Source of the DNA: Verticillium longisporum
Lineage: Eukaryota; Ascomycota; Sordariomycetes; Glomerellales; Plectosphaerellaceae
Direction of reading: 5' to 3'
Assembly: GCA_019188255.1 (NCBI GenBank)
Contig: JAETXT010000005.1
Location: 2,108,001 to 2,172,000, forward strand
DNA: 64,000 nucleotides
Part shown: positions 44,332 through 57,634 of the stretch, in pieces
Numbering within the stretch: the stretch's first letter is position 1
Layout: every line of letters starts with the position of its first letter
Translations under genes and position numbers: made by a program
Notes under the pieces: generated by a model
Told to the model about the DNA's origin: nothing
Seen by the model: the letters and a program-made list of their open reading frames with translations, nothing else
Database searches by the model: none

Positions 44332-47300
44332 TTACACGGCCAACCGTCCCTGCAGACCTTCCCACTCCCTCGATCCGACAATCTGCACATCCCGTCCGTT
44401 GCCCCGCGCCATCTTGCCGTCGGGCCCCGGCAGCCTGATCTGCAGTCGCGCAGCCGCCGCGCTCCGCCGCAGCGCCTCGACCCTCTTGATGTCCGGAGCA
44501 CCACCGCCCCTGCGCCCGGCGACAACCTCCGTCTTCTGCACCACCGAGTCGCGCCAGCCCTTCCAGGCCGCGAGGTCCTCCGCGTGCCGCGCGGCGTGGT
44601 ACTGCGGCGTGCTCTTGGCCGGCCGCCACGCGAGCTTGTCCTGCGGCAGGCCCTGGAGGTCGTATACCTTGGCGTGGGTCGCGAACCGCACGAGCTCGCC
44701 GAGCGCGTCGCGGCCCTCGGCCACGACGAGCGCGCGCCGCTGCTCGGCCGGCGACGCCGCCTTGCGCAGCGGCGCCGCGAGCCAGTCGTAGTCGGCCTGC
44801 TCCGTGAGCCGCGCCCGCCGGTTGTCCTCGCGCAGGTACCGCACCGCCGCCTGCAGGTGCGCAATGTCGGCCTTGAGGGCGTCCATCTCGCGCGCCGTCG
44901 CCACGGCCCGTTCCTGGCCCGACTTGGCGGCGCCGGCGTCGTTGGCGCCGGCGAACGCCTTGCTGTCGCCCGCAATCTTCTTCCACTGGTCGCGGTCCGC
45001 CTCGAGCGCCTTGAGCTCGCGGTCGCCCTTTTCTATGTCCTCCTTGAGCGCCGCCGCGCGCTGCTTGGCCGTCTCGATCTGGGCCTCGAGGTCGGCGATG
45101 CGCGACGCCTTTTGGTGCGCGTCGCGCATGCGGGACTCGAGCGTCTCAATCTTGAGCGTCGCCGTGCTGAGGCTCTCGTCGCGCTGCGCAATCGTGCGGC
45201 GCGCCTCGTTGTGCTCCTCCTTGACGCGGCGGAGCTCCTCTTCGGCATCCACGGGGATCGTCTTGAGAGCCTTGAGTTCTTGAGAGCGGAGCTTCCAGGG
45301 GGCCGGGTTGAGCTCAAACTCTTGCGTCTGCGTCAGGTCAGAACTGAGGCCGGCAAGGTCCGTGATCTGCTGCGTGACGACCCGGAGCTTGGTCACGTAG
45401 GTCGAGAAGAGATCCGAGTCGGTCGACGAACCGGCCGACAGGGCCGTCTGCGCCATCGTGTTCTGCACCTCCGTGTGCGTGTATGGCTCGGTCCTGCCCT
45501 CCTCATGCAGCAGCTTGTGCAAGTCGAGACCAATCTGCCGCGCCAGTGCGGCGAGGTCCTTGCGGCCTCTTCGCACTGCTCAAACGCCTCTTGCGTGCTG
45601 TCGTCCCGAGCCAGCGAGAGAGATCGGTTCTTGAGATCCTCGAGAGCGCGCACGGCCTTGCTGGCAATGACCTTGGTGCTGCGGGTCTGCCCGACAACGT
45701 GCTCGGCCTTTTGCTGAAGTGCTGTGCCATCTCGTCGTCCTCGCCAGACTCGGGAACGACTCTCTGGACCATGCCCCTGGCGGTTGTAATGGCCGCGGCG
45801 GCGGAATCTAGATGGCTTTGCACGACGAGAGCGCGCATGTGCATGGCGTCGGCGAAGCTCTGCAAATCTTCCGTAAGGTGAACCTCGGCGAGATGGGTCA
45901 TGAGCGCAATAGAGCGCTGCAGCTCGCTGGCGCACTTGGCCTCCTTGAGTTCATCCCTCCTGAGGCCGTCAATCCAGCCGTTCACCGCCCGCTCCACCGG
46001 CTCCAGCTCAAACAGAGCGCCCTGGTAGTGCTGGAACTGCTCGATCGAGCAGTGACTGATGGCGTTGATGAAGCGGCCGCACATGGCCGCCACCCAGGTG
46101 AGCTTGTCAATGGCATCGCAGCCGGCGAACATGTCGTCCTCGTGGCCGGGGTGCGGCTGGCCCGTGACGCGTTCCTTGAGGAAGCCCTGGAGCAGAGTGG
46201 CCTTGAACGCCAGTCGCTTGAAGCGAAGGAGCGCCAACACGGAGTCGCGGTCCTCCTGGTAGGTCTCGGGCAAGAAGAGCTTTACGATTTCGAGGTGTTG
46301 CTCCGCTTCTTGCGCCTCCAGACGGCGAAGCTCCAGGTCGATCGTCTTGACCTGTGTCTTGGCAGCCGAGATCTGGAGCTTCATGTTGAGGTCCATCATG
46401 GCGCGGGACTTGCTGTCCAATTGCTCCGACTCGGCCTCGGTGACAGCGTGCGATGCGCGCATATCCTCAAGATCGCCCTGCAGGCTCGTGACGAGTTCTC
46501 TGAACCTCGAAAGGGTGTACTCCATATCTTCGAGGGCTTCCTCTTGCTGACCGGCTCGTCGGGCCTGTTCCGTAATGACGCTGTCCTTGAAGTCGAGTTC
46601 CTCCTGCATCTCCTTCTCGTTTTGTACGTGGTTAATCTCGAGCTCGTCATTGATCTCCTTGAGGTTTTCGAGATCCTCGATGACGGCCTTGAGCTCCTCA
46701 ATCTCTTCGGCCATGCTCATGTTGCGCTCGGTGAGGTCCTCAATCATGTCCTCGGCTCCGAGAGCATTGTCGAGCTGTTGGCGAAGATCCTCGACCGCGC
46801 TTTCAGACTGTGCCAGCTTTTCCTTGGAGGCCTCGAACTGCTCCTGCACGGTACTGTAGTCTTGCAGGTCAGACTCCAAGGCCTTGATCTGGTCTCGAAG
46901 TTCGGCCTCTTGAGCCTGGGTCAGGTCGCGCAATCGTATCAGTGCTTCCCTCAACCGCTCGTTCGTCCTCTCCATCTGCAACCAGCCCGTGCTTGACCGC
47001 TCTTCGGGGTCATGCCCTGGCTAAACTCCTCGTTCTCCTCTCGCAAGATTTCCACCTCGAGCTCAAGCTCCTCTGATTTCTGCTTCAACGCTTCGAGCTC
47101 GGCCTTGAGCACTTCGGCCGTCTCTTCCGCCATCTCACGGTCCAGCGTGGCCAGCTCCAAGGCCGTCTCATGCTCGGCCTGCATCTGCTCCACGGCCTCG
47201 AACCGCGTCTCGGCCTCCTTGATCTGCTTGCGGAGCTCTGCATTCTCCGTTTGCTGGGGTTGGTACTTTGTCTGCAGCTTCTGGATGATCGACTCAAACT

Positions 47301-48418
47301 TGTCGCGTTCGCCTTGGAGCTTCTCCAGCTGCTTCAGCTTCTCCCGGTCTTCCAGCCTCTTTCGCCCCCTGACACGGAGCTTCGCCTTGAGGTCTTCATT
47401 CTCCCGCGCCGCAGCCGTGTTCCCGCCGGCCGTTCGAGGAGACGCCGTGGCTGGCGACCGTGCCGTCGTGGTGGCCGTCCTGCCCGAGGTCAACCGCTCG
47501 AGCGCGTTGGTCCGGGCTTGCACCGGGCTGGTGGCATGCGGTGAGGCCAGATCAGTCGCTCCCTTAGATGGCGGGCTGCTCCTGCCGTAGTCGCCGCTGT
47601 CCGCTGCCGCGACGGGCTCCCTGCCTGCTTGCGAATCGGCCGATGGGCGTCGGAGGGGGTCTGGCTTGGGCACGTTGCGCGAGCCGGACAAGGAGAGTCG
47701 ATTGGAAAGCGGCCTGGCGGGAGGGCGACCTGTCGCTGAAGATGTTGATGGCTGTCGGGTCACTCGTGCGGAGGGGATCGGAGGGGGCCCCATGGAGGTG
47801 CGAACACCTACTGCCGGGCGAGTTCTCGTGGCGGCGGTGCCCTTGGCGTTCGAAGGTGTGCCGGTCCGGGAGGGTGCGGTGCTCGAGGTGGTCGAGCCAA
47901 TTTGCTTCGTTGGCGACTTCGTAGGAGACTGAGAGAGTGCAAGTCAGCATGTCAACAAGTCTACTTCGCCAATGGAATCTTCCTCTGCCCAAATGCTCAC
48001 TCACCCGTACGACGCTCGCAGGTCGAGATGTGCGCGGGGCCGGGCTGGGACTAGCAGCGTTCAGACTCATCCGCTTGGCCATGCTCGGGTCGGTGACGCT
48101 CGACACCCTGCCCGTGCCGGGCACGAAGCTGCTGGGCCTGCTCGTCTTCCTGACGGTAGGCCTGGCGGCCGGCGCTGCAGCTGGAGCTGGAGCCTGGGCG
48201 AGAATGGTCAGGGTCGAAGGCCGCACAAACATGCCTCGCCCCATGGAACAGTCAAAGTAGCGCTCGCCCTGGACGCTGCCGTCGTTCTTTCCAGAGTCAT
48301 CCTCCAATTCGATGCCGACCCATTCGCCCGAGGCGAAATGGGTGGTGCCGGCGAAGCGTACGACGCCATTGCGGCCGTCGGTCAGCTGGACAATCTGACC
48401 GACTGCTAGATCTGACAT
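44332..48418 (-). CDS. ro-3: dynactin p150Glued subunit (three frame breaks)
   Basis: Largest dynactin subunit, linking cytoplasmic dynein to microtubules and cargo; Neurospora ro-3, Aspergillus nudM. Exons 48418-48005 and 47928-44332, intron 76 nt; about 1337 residues after repair. The N-terminal CAP-Gly domain (residues 3-70) has the tubulin-binding GKNDGSVQG and GMFV motifs. A Ser/Pro/Arg-rich linker and a long coiled coil lead to the dynactin domain (DMFAGCDAIDKLTWVAAMCGRF and following) and a C-terminal coiled coil. The family frame breaks at the G4 run 47006-47009, near 45714-45721 and near 45561-45566. In each case one missing C on the coding strand explains the shift. With three separate breaks in a single conserved protein, assembly error is favoured. 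Confidence 0.9.
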
Positions 48419-48944
48419 TCTCGGGTCCTCATCGAGAGGTAAACATGCTGGTGCTGGTTCGGGGGAAGGCTGTTGCCGGATGCTTGGAGCTCCTGAGCTT
48501 GGTAGGTAGTAGGTAAGGCATCACAGGTGAACAGGGGGGACCAAGCAGACGCGTTCGCTTAACCGCGACGTGCCCCTGTCAACATTCGTCATCTGCGATA
48601 TGGAGTTAAAGGGGCTGCTTATGTCATCGCTCAACGACAAACAACGAAACCACAACGTCCCCGAGTAGCACTGACTTCTTTGTCCTCGACACAAGGAATT
48701 GTTCGATCAGAGGAGCACAAAGATGAAGACGAAGGCGTTCAAACAACCATGTTCACGCATCAATGGAGCCATCTGATATCGAAAAGAAAGACGCGTCTCG
48801 TACCATGAGTGCTACTGCTGTATGGACAAGCCAAGACGCCGCCCCTCCATCTGGCATTGATACACACAACCAACCGACCCCTTGAAGAGAAGATGAGCCA
48901 CCACGTTACGTACAAGCTCGACTTTAGGCGACATTCCTGAGCCA
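48419..48944. other. intergenic
   Basis: 526 bp holding the dynactin promoter and the 3' flank of the HMG gene. A TAGGTAGTAGGTA motif lies at 48501-48518. Confidence 0.6.
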
Positions 48945-51325
48945 TCAACTCGGGCCAGCTGACTCTTTCTTGTAGTTCCCGCTGCATAGCCAATCAATCA
49001 CCTCGAACGAGAGACGACGCGAACCCCTGTCATCGAGACCTTTCCCTGGAGCAATTCTAAGAAGCATGATGCCAGACTCCACAAAGTCGAGCATGCCGAG
49101 CCGCGCGACCTCGTCCTCCGCACTCGGTTTGACGTAGACCACCAAGTCGGCTCCCACGACCCCGCGCCACAGCGTCGCCATCCACTGCCAGTGATCCACG
49201 GGCGCGTACGAGTCGACAATGGGCACGCGGCACGCGTACCGGTCAGCAATGGTCGCGCTGTATCCGCCCGTCACGAGAGCGACGGGGATCATGCTCGGCG
49301 ATGATGATTCCTCGCGCGGTGTGCTGACCTCGCCTTCCGATGCCCTCCTCACGGGCACTGGCCGCTGCTGTTGCTCGGATCGCGTCGTAATGTGCTTGAC
49401 CATCTGTTTTGACTTGCCGTGCCACTGCGACAGCTTCTGCATGTAGTCGACGTACATGTCGGAGAGCGCGACGCCCTCGACGCTGCTCTTGCGACTGCTG
49501 CCTGCCGAGCTGCTGCCTTCAGCGACGACGACATCTTCCGTCTTGCCGGCGGTGCTGCTGTCGTCGCGCCAGCATTGGAGATTGATCACTTGGGCTTCCG
49601 ACAAGCCTCGCTGGAGCGCGGCGTCGACTTGCTCGAGGAGCCGCTCGTCTGGGCCCTCGACAGCGATGACCGCGCCGCGGGTCTCTGCGCCTGGGATCGC
49701 GGACCCAGCTGGAGCCAGAGGCGGGCTGATCTTCCTCAGCACGTTGAGCTTGCTTTGGAACGAAATGTTCATGACGACGGCCTCTGTGCTTCGCGCTTGG
49801 TTGTCTGCGGGATTCGTCGCTGCCATGCCTAGCCCGAGTGGGTCGGCGCCAGGCCTGTCAGACTCGCCTTGACCCGCTGGCGTCTTTGGGGTCATTTGCG
49901 TTTGCAGGGGCGGAAGGCGAAGACTTTCGTCATAGTTTGGGTTGCGGCCTGGGCCCTGGCCTGGGAAGTGTTGCGAGTGTGGCGGGCGAGGCGGCGGCGG
50001 CATGGGACCTTGAGCAGGTTGCCCCATACCTGGCGGGCCAGGTAGTGGCGCTGGCCCGTAGCCATGGCCGGCACTGGAAGGCCCTGCGGCGGACGCCTGT
50101 CTTGAATGTCTTGAGGGTTGGTGACCCTGGTACGGGTTCGGCGACGGCATGCCCTGGTAGTGGCCAGTCGTGTTGAACCGGCGGCGTTTGGCATCGACAG
50201 CCGGCGACGCGAGATCCCAGTTCTCCTCCATCTCTCCCGGGTGGCCCTGCCCATAGGGGTTCATCTGTCTGCCCTGCGGCAGCGCCTGTCTTGATGACTC
50301 TCCCTCGTACGCCCTCCCATCTCTCGCCTGGTACGGATTCATGGCGGGTTTCGCTGCCGTCGGCGTCAGCACCGGCGTCTGAGGGGTCCTCGGCGTCGAG
50401 ATGTACCGTCCTCCGCACTTGGGACACCGCCCCGAGTCTTCGCCTGCTGCTGTGCCCGGCCGTCCTGTTGGACGTTGGCCGCGGCGAGGCTGGTACCGGT
50501 AGTCCGGATACTGCTGCTGGTGGCGCACCTTCTCCTCTTCGGCGAGCTTCTTCCAGCCGGCCTTGACGTTGTCCGGCTGCTGTCGCCACTGCTCCCCTAT
50601 GATCTTGGAGATGTCCGGGTTGGCGAGCCCGGGGTGCTCAGAGACGACCTGAGCCTGGTGATGTTGTCTGTATGGTATGAATGCTACCAGCAAGCGGTAC
50701 ACGGTCAGCCAACGGTTCAAGTATGTATGTCTCGATCATGTTTGATTCACTGTGGACAAAGGCCCCAGTCCACGCCCCGCCAAGCCCGGAGTCAGACGTT
50801 CAAAAGAACCACGACCAGCGACAGGACGCGGACGAACAAAGAGAGAGAGAGAGAGAGAGAGAGAAAGAAGAGTGCCAACTCACCGTTTCGCGGTCTGGGA
50901 ACCTTGGGCGCCGGCGTGCAGAGGCAGAGAAACTCCCTTCCTGCATCCCCAGCCAACGGCCCAAGGGGCGGCGTCTCGATCGCCAGCTCGGAGAGCCTCA
51001 CGCGACGGCTCTCGCGCGCGTCGCCAGGTCCTCCTATCAGTGCTCTGCTAGAGTCCCCCGCTTCAGGGCCCGCTGTCGCTGTCGTCGTCGGTGCTGTCGT
51101 TGGCGCGTCGTCGGGACCGGTGCCTCGGCCTGTCCTCTGCTCCATGGCCGAGTAGACGGACGCGACAGAGGTGTCGCCTGGCGAGGAGGATGCGCGGCGG
51201 TCTTGAGGGTGCTGCGGCTGCGACTGGGACTGGGACTGCGGCTGCGGTGGCGGGGGAGGCAGGCCAGCGCCAGTCATGTTGGGGAGGTGGTGCAAACGGG
51301 AGTGGGCGTGGATGGCTGTGAGCAT
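48945..51325 (-). CDS. HMG-box (MATA_HMG type) DNA-binding protein
   Basis: Sequence-specific HMG protein of the Ste11/MAT group, presumably a nuclear regulator. Two exons, 51325-50884 and 50683-48945, around an unusually long 200-nt intron (50684-50883) with a (CT)n tract on the coding strand; 726 residues. The HMG box (about residues 142-215) runs KVPRPRNAFIPYRQHH, then IIGEQWRQQP, then KKLAEEEKVRHQQQYPDY; the intron splits it after Asn148. A single CPKC pair and a long Pro/Gln-rich region follow. The last 350 residues form a separate conserved-looking globular part (VTGGYSATIADRY, then HWQWMATLWRGVVGADLVVYVK) of unknown role. A second in-frame ATG at 51277 is also a possible start. Frame is intact. 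Confidence 0.82.
50841..50863. repeat. (GA)n microsatellite inside an intron
   Basis: About 11 GA units on the plus strand, within the 200-nt intron of the HMG gene, giving a CT tract on its coding strand upstream of the acceptor. Confidence 0.9.
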
Positions 51326-53521
51326 TGGTCGGACTCTCAGACCATGCTCTGGGCAGGGTGGCTGATACGGAGACTGTGATGGACGGGAGAGCTGGAGGAA
51401 TCGGAAGCGACTGGATGGACGGTTGGTGGCCCGCCTCAAACTGATTCTTTGCCTTGTCGTTCGATACGTCAGATGAGACGAGACCGCGGGCGCGAGGGGG
51501 GCGAGACACGACTGGCTGATTCGAAGGACAAGGGAGGGGGTTGATGAGGTGAGGCGCTGCGCTCAAAAGTGAAAGAGGTGATCAAGATGATGGGCGGGCA
51601 GGGCCCATTCACCGGAGAGAGAGAGGGAGAGACGATGGAGTTTGATCAGATATCAGAGGAGCACACCGACCCAATAATGACGGTTGCGCGGTTGACAAGG
51701 GGATTGGGTGCCCGAGAGACCTGTTCGTCGTCTTCTTTGCTCTCTGTTCGTCTGGCCCCGGCCAGTCGCCTGCTTGCCTCTTTGACCGGCTGCGGGAACG
51801 AGGTGTGGACCAGGTGGGAATATCCTGGACGATCGCCAGCAAGGAGCAAGGAGCGGGCGGGAAAAAAGGAGGACGTGGGACAAGGTGGACAATGATATGC
51901 TGCGCAGTAGCGGATGCAGGGCTGCGACTCAATGTGCTTGTGCTTGAGGTGTGATGGGTTCTTCTATACCGATCTACCGTCAAGGTGATAGGATGCTGAT
52001 GTATTAGAGGCCGAAGCAGATCGAGCGGCAGGCTAGGGCCCGGGGCAAAGGGGAGGCACTAGGCAGTGCAGCGTTCCTGGGGCTCGGGGGGAGGGAGGTG
52101 TAAAGGCTGGACTAGTCCCGGGTCTGGAGCACGGAGGTCGGAGGCCGGTCCGTTGGTTTGGCAGACGCTGGTTGGGTCTGCTGAGAGGTTGTTGTGATGG
52201 ATGATAGCCTTACCATGTCTCGGGTGGATGCTGGGGTATTCAAGCCGTTGCAGATGTGACGAGCCACTCGTTCCTCTGCCTCCCGTGTCTACCTTCTGTC
52301 CTCTGATGCCGGCCGCGAGCCGGCTGGGCCTCTCAGCTCCCTTTCCCTGGCTCTGGTCTGTCGACTGGGGAGGAGGGGGCTCGTGCCTTTCTTTGTTGCG
52401 TGGCGTTTGCCGGGAGTTTCGTTCGTACAATAAAAGACAAGTAGGTTATATGAAGGTGGAGCAGAAGAAGAAGACGAGGAACAAGGACGGCCCATTTTCC
52501 CAGACTGGATGAAACAACGGGACAAGGTGACAAGTCCCATCATATGGTTGGGAGAAGCACGGAGCCCAGGAGTGAGGTCAAAGGAGCCGCAAGCACGAGG
52601 GTCCCTCCTCCCCATCAGGCGCGGGGTCCCTTGTCAAATTGCTCGCTGTCCCGCTTTACCTTCACCTTGGAGTTCTCTCTGGCCTCCGCAAAGGAGGAGG
52701 CAGGGGGACTCCGCCCTAACAGGAACAAGGCGACAAACGCGAGGCCAGACGGTGGGCCCGACTGCTTGAAAGGACGCGAAGGCAACAATGCCAGCTTGTT
52801 TCTCGCACAGGAATGTGAGTTATGGGGACAGAGTGTAAGCGAGAAGGGTTGGTAGGTGAGGAGGAGGTAGCGTTGGAATGCCAGAGTGCCGGGACAAAGA
52901 CAATGTTACCCGAATCAGGTCTAGACCCGACATGTCTCCACGTGAAGGTTGAGCCCATCGACCATTCCTCCTTCAACCCAGTGGCCCTACCGGAGGCTTG
53001 ACGGTGCTCGTGGTCTGTCGTGAATACCTGTCAAAGGTCGGGTCAACGGGGAGGCGTGCTCTCCTCCGCGTGTGGTGTCTCGGGGACGCGGGGCTGCAGA
53101 ATGTCTTATAAGTCGGGACCAGGCCTGCAAACACTCTGTCCATATTTTGTTCACCCCTGGGAAACTGTTCCATTCAAACACCCTGCGCGCCCGTGATCGA
53201 TCTTCGTGGTCCACCAAAGTTTAATCCATTTTGACAGCAGTGTCGCGCGACTCATGAATACCCGTCTTCCGCCGGTCATCCCAAGGCTGCTTGACCTTCC
53301 ATGACCCGAATCTGAAAACTCACCCTGCCTTCAGTACGACTGACTCCGTTGATTTTTTGCTGCTGTACATTGAATTGTGACAAGTTTTCCCTCCCTCTCT
53401 CTCTGTCCCACTGCCGCCTTACACATTCCATCACAAACGCTCTGGGTCAGACCGAAAAGAAGCCCGTGAAAGTACGAAGGTGAAATTTAATGCACCGTCA
53501 TCAGAGCATCATTATCATTCG
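51326..53521. other. intergenic, no gene recognised
   Basis: 2.2 kb between the HMG gene start and the rvb1 stop. Probably a long promoter and 5' leader for the HMG regulator. No domain-bearing frame. Confidence 0.55.
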
Positions 53522-55192
<1,671 letters not shown>

Positions 55193-56161
55193 CTTGGCGG
55201 ATTGCGCGTGCGGCGAATTTGAATCGAATGGCTTGTCTTGCTGATGTCAGAACTGGTTCGTGATGGCGTCGTGCGTTGGATGGGTGCGGATGGAGCTTGG
55301 GGGGTGGTCGTGTCGATAAGATCTGAAGCTGCGTTCAGAAGATTTTGGGGCGACGCGATCTCCTGCATCCCTGCTGTTGCGTTGCTGCACGAGTGACCGG
55401 CGGCTCCATTGCAGCCTGATGCTGGGTAGTGGGATATCGAGATATGGTGTACTAGAGACCCGGTATGCGCATACAATGTGAGATGCACCTCCAATTGCGC
55501 TGGCTGTGAGCTTCAATGCCTTGCGACCAGAGAATGATTGAGGAACTGATTACTCAGTGTGTGTGATCTATCTCTGTGAGGTTCTAAGTTGCATTTCAGT
55601 TGCCGCATCGTTGGCGCTCATTCTCTTCAACAGCTGATGAAGGCTCACATTCGAATTACCAACAAGTCATTCAAATCCAGAAAGATTAACCAAGGATTTG
55701 CTGCACCACATGTGTCGAGCTCACAGAAATTCGAAGATTATGAAAGAGACAGGATACTACTCTGAGAGTGAAGAATTGTTTTAGTGAACCCACAATCCCA
55801 AAGTTGGCTGGATGACCACGAAGAAAAGAATCACATCGCCATGATGGTTGAAAAGAGCGGACAGGCCACACCACAAGCTCACACGCAAGCTCGCCGAATA
55901 CTTCTGGTACCATTGCGTTAGACTCAAGATGAAAGCATCGAGTGACAAACTTGAACGTCCAGGAAAGCTGTGGCTTCAGACCGTCGGCTATAAAGCAACA
56001 GAGCACCATCAGATATATTCCCAACACTACCGCTAAGCCCACACATGCCGCCCACTGCAGCAAAAACGAGTCACAAGAACACACAGTTCAAGTCATCACA
56101 GATCGTTCATTCGCTGGTATCATATCTCGTCTATAGGTTTCATCCAAGCGCAGCTCCACCC
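55193..56161. other. intergenic
   Basis: Promoter of rvb1 and 3' flank of the DMT transporter gene. Nothing else seen. Confidence 0.6.
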
Positions 56162-57634
56162 TCACCCCCCCAGCCTCATCCTCCTGGCGTCCAGCGCGTC
56201 AAGGTCATCGTCATCATCGACCTCCATCAACATGGGCACGCCCTCGGCATCCCGGACGCCCCCAATCTCGACATCTCGCTCCCGCCTCGGCGGCGGCGCC
56301 GCCGACTCCTTCGTGATGACCATGTACAAGGCGCTGCCAATGATGAGGCCGCAGCCGGCGAGGCTCATCCAGCCCATCGAGTGACCAAAGACCCAGCGGT
56401 CAAAGCCGGCGGCGAAGAGCATGTGCGTAAAGACCATGGCGTTGGCCTTGTTGGAGCGGTCGACGCTCATGCCCTTGGTGAGCATGAACTGCATGATGAA
56501 GCCCATGAGGCCGAGGAACAGCAGCAGCGCCCACTGCTTGGGGCCCTGCGGCAGGGCGAAGCGCAGCGCCGGCTGGCCGACGTCGAGGGCCGGCGCCGCC
56601 GTCAGCACGACGGCGCTGACGAGGGTGCACCAGGTGGCAAAGTAGTTGACCGAGATGAGCGGGTGCGTGCGCTTGCCGATCCAGCGGATCGTCGTGAAGG
56701 CGCCAGCGGCGCCGAGGACGCCGACGAGGGCGACGCCGACGGCGCGGGGGCGCTCGGCGGGCGTGGCCTCGTGGTCCATGCCTGGGTTGCCACCGCCGGT
56801 GGGGGCCGTGCTGTTGTGGGTGCCCGGGGCGTACGCGGCGGCGGTGGCGTCGCCTCCGTCGGGGGAGGAGGACGAGAAGAGGGAGGTGGGGTGGGCGATG
56901 AGGACGACGCCGAGGAAGGCGACGAGGGTGCCAAACTGCTCGACGCGGGTGAAAGGTTCGCGGAAGGCGAGGTAGCAGGCTACGCCGGCGATGGAGGGTG
57001 CCAGGAAGGTGATGACGGTGGCTTCGGCGAGGGGCAGATACATCATGGAGTACCACATGCCGTAGATGCCGAAGAAGCCAGAGACGCCACGGGCGATGAG
57101 GAGCCACCGCACCCCCGGGTTGCCAAAGGGAAAGTCGGGCGTGCGTTTCCAGAACATGTAGCCCGAGGCACAGAGCATGGTGATGCTCTGGCGGGCGAAG
57201 AGGACCTGGAAAGGATGCATGCCCTCGCCTTCCAGCTCAAGTAAACGGGCGGCCAGGTTCATGAGGGCGCCAAACAGTTGGGAGAGAGCGACGAGGAAGA
57301 TGCCTCGGTTGGTTTCCATTGTTTTCTGAAGGGCTGTGACGATTTGGGAGGCTCGCGACGACTGGTTTGGATACTGGGAAGGTATCCCCCCGGGAGGGAG
57401 GCCTGGCGATGCCCTGCCATACTGAAAGGATCCTATGGAGAGACGATGGAGATTATCGTGGCTTGCCAAGCCATCATGGCCCTTGAAAGCATCTTGAGCA
57501 GATAGCTTGCTATCGATCGACAGGCGATGGTCGAAGTGATCTGGTGGGAGGAGCTCGTCGACCTGGTCAAAATTGGCCTTTGCGTTTGGTGTCTGGGGCA
57601 TCAAGTGCCTAGATTCCTCGCGGTCTTCAGACAT
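56162..57634 (-). CDS. DMT/EamA-family membrane transporter
   Basis: Drug/metabolite transporter superfamily protein with two EamA domains and about ten membrane segments from residue 108 onward; substrate unknown. Single exon, 490 residues. A hydrophilic N terminus of about 105 residues precedes the first segment (GIFLVALSQLFGALMNLAARL). Conserved parts include VRWLLIARGVSGFFG, YLPLAEATVITFLAPS and VEQFGTLVAFLGVVLIAHP; the second repeat ends FGHSMGWMSLAGCGLIIGSALY. The cytosolic C terminus is acidic (EVDDDDDLD). A Gly/Ala/Pro-rich loop separates the two halves. Frame is intact. Confidence 0.9.
   Translation of the reverse strand: MSEDREESRHLMPQTPNAKANFDQVDELLPPDHFDHRLSIDSKLSAQDAFKGHDGLASHDNLHRLSIGSFQYGRASPGLPPGGIPSQYPNQSSRASQIVTALQKTMETNRGIFLVALSQLFGALMNLAARLLELEGEGMHPFQVLFARQSITMLCASGYMFWKRTPDFPFGNPGVRWLLIARGVSGFFGIYGMWYSMMYLPLAEATVITFLAPSIAGVACYLAFREPFTRVEQFGTLVAFLGVVLIAHPTSLFSSSSPDGGDATAAAYAPGTHNSTAPTGGGNPGMDHEATPAERPRAVGVALVGVLGAAGAFTTIRWIGKRTHPLISVNYFATWCTLVSAVVLTAAPALDVGQPALRFALPQGPKQWALLLFLGLMGFIMQFMLTKGMSVDRSNKANAMVFTHMLFAAGFDRWVFGHSMGWMSLAGCGLIIGSALYMVITKESAAPPPRRERDVEIGGVRDAEGVPMLMEVDDDDDLDALDARRMRLGG

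Noticed and set aside
45812..46996. Long plus-strand frame (394 codons) opposite dynactin
   Set aside because: Leu-rich antisense shadow of the coiled coil; the true protein is on the minus strand.
14564..48418. Programmed frameshifting or RNA editing as cause of the broken frames
   Set aside because: Ten sites in unrelated genes, mostly at C runs, with no shared slippery heptamer or stem-loop seen; sequence error is simpler.
56045..57244. Long plus-strand frame (399 codons) opposite the DMT transporter
   Set aside because: Antisense shadow without hydrophobic segments or domains.
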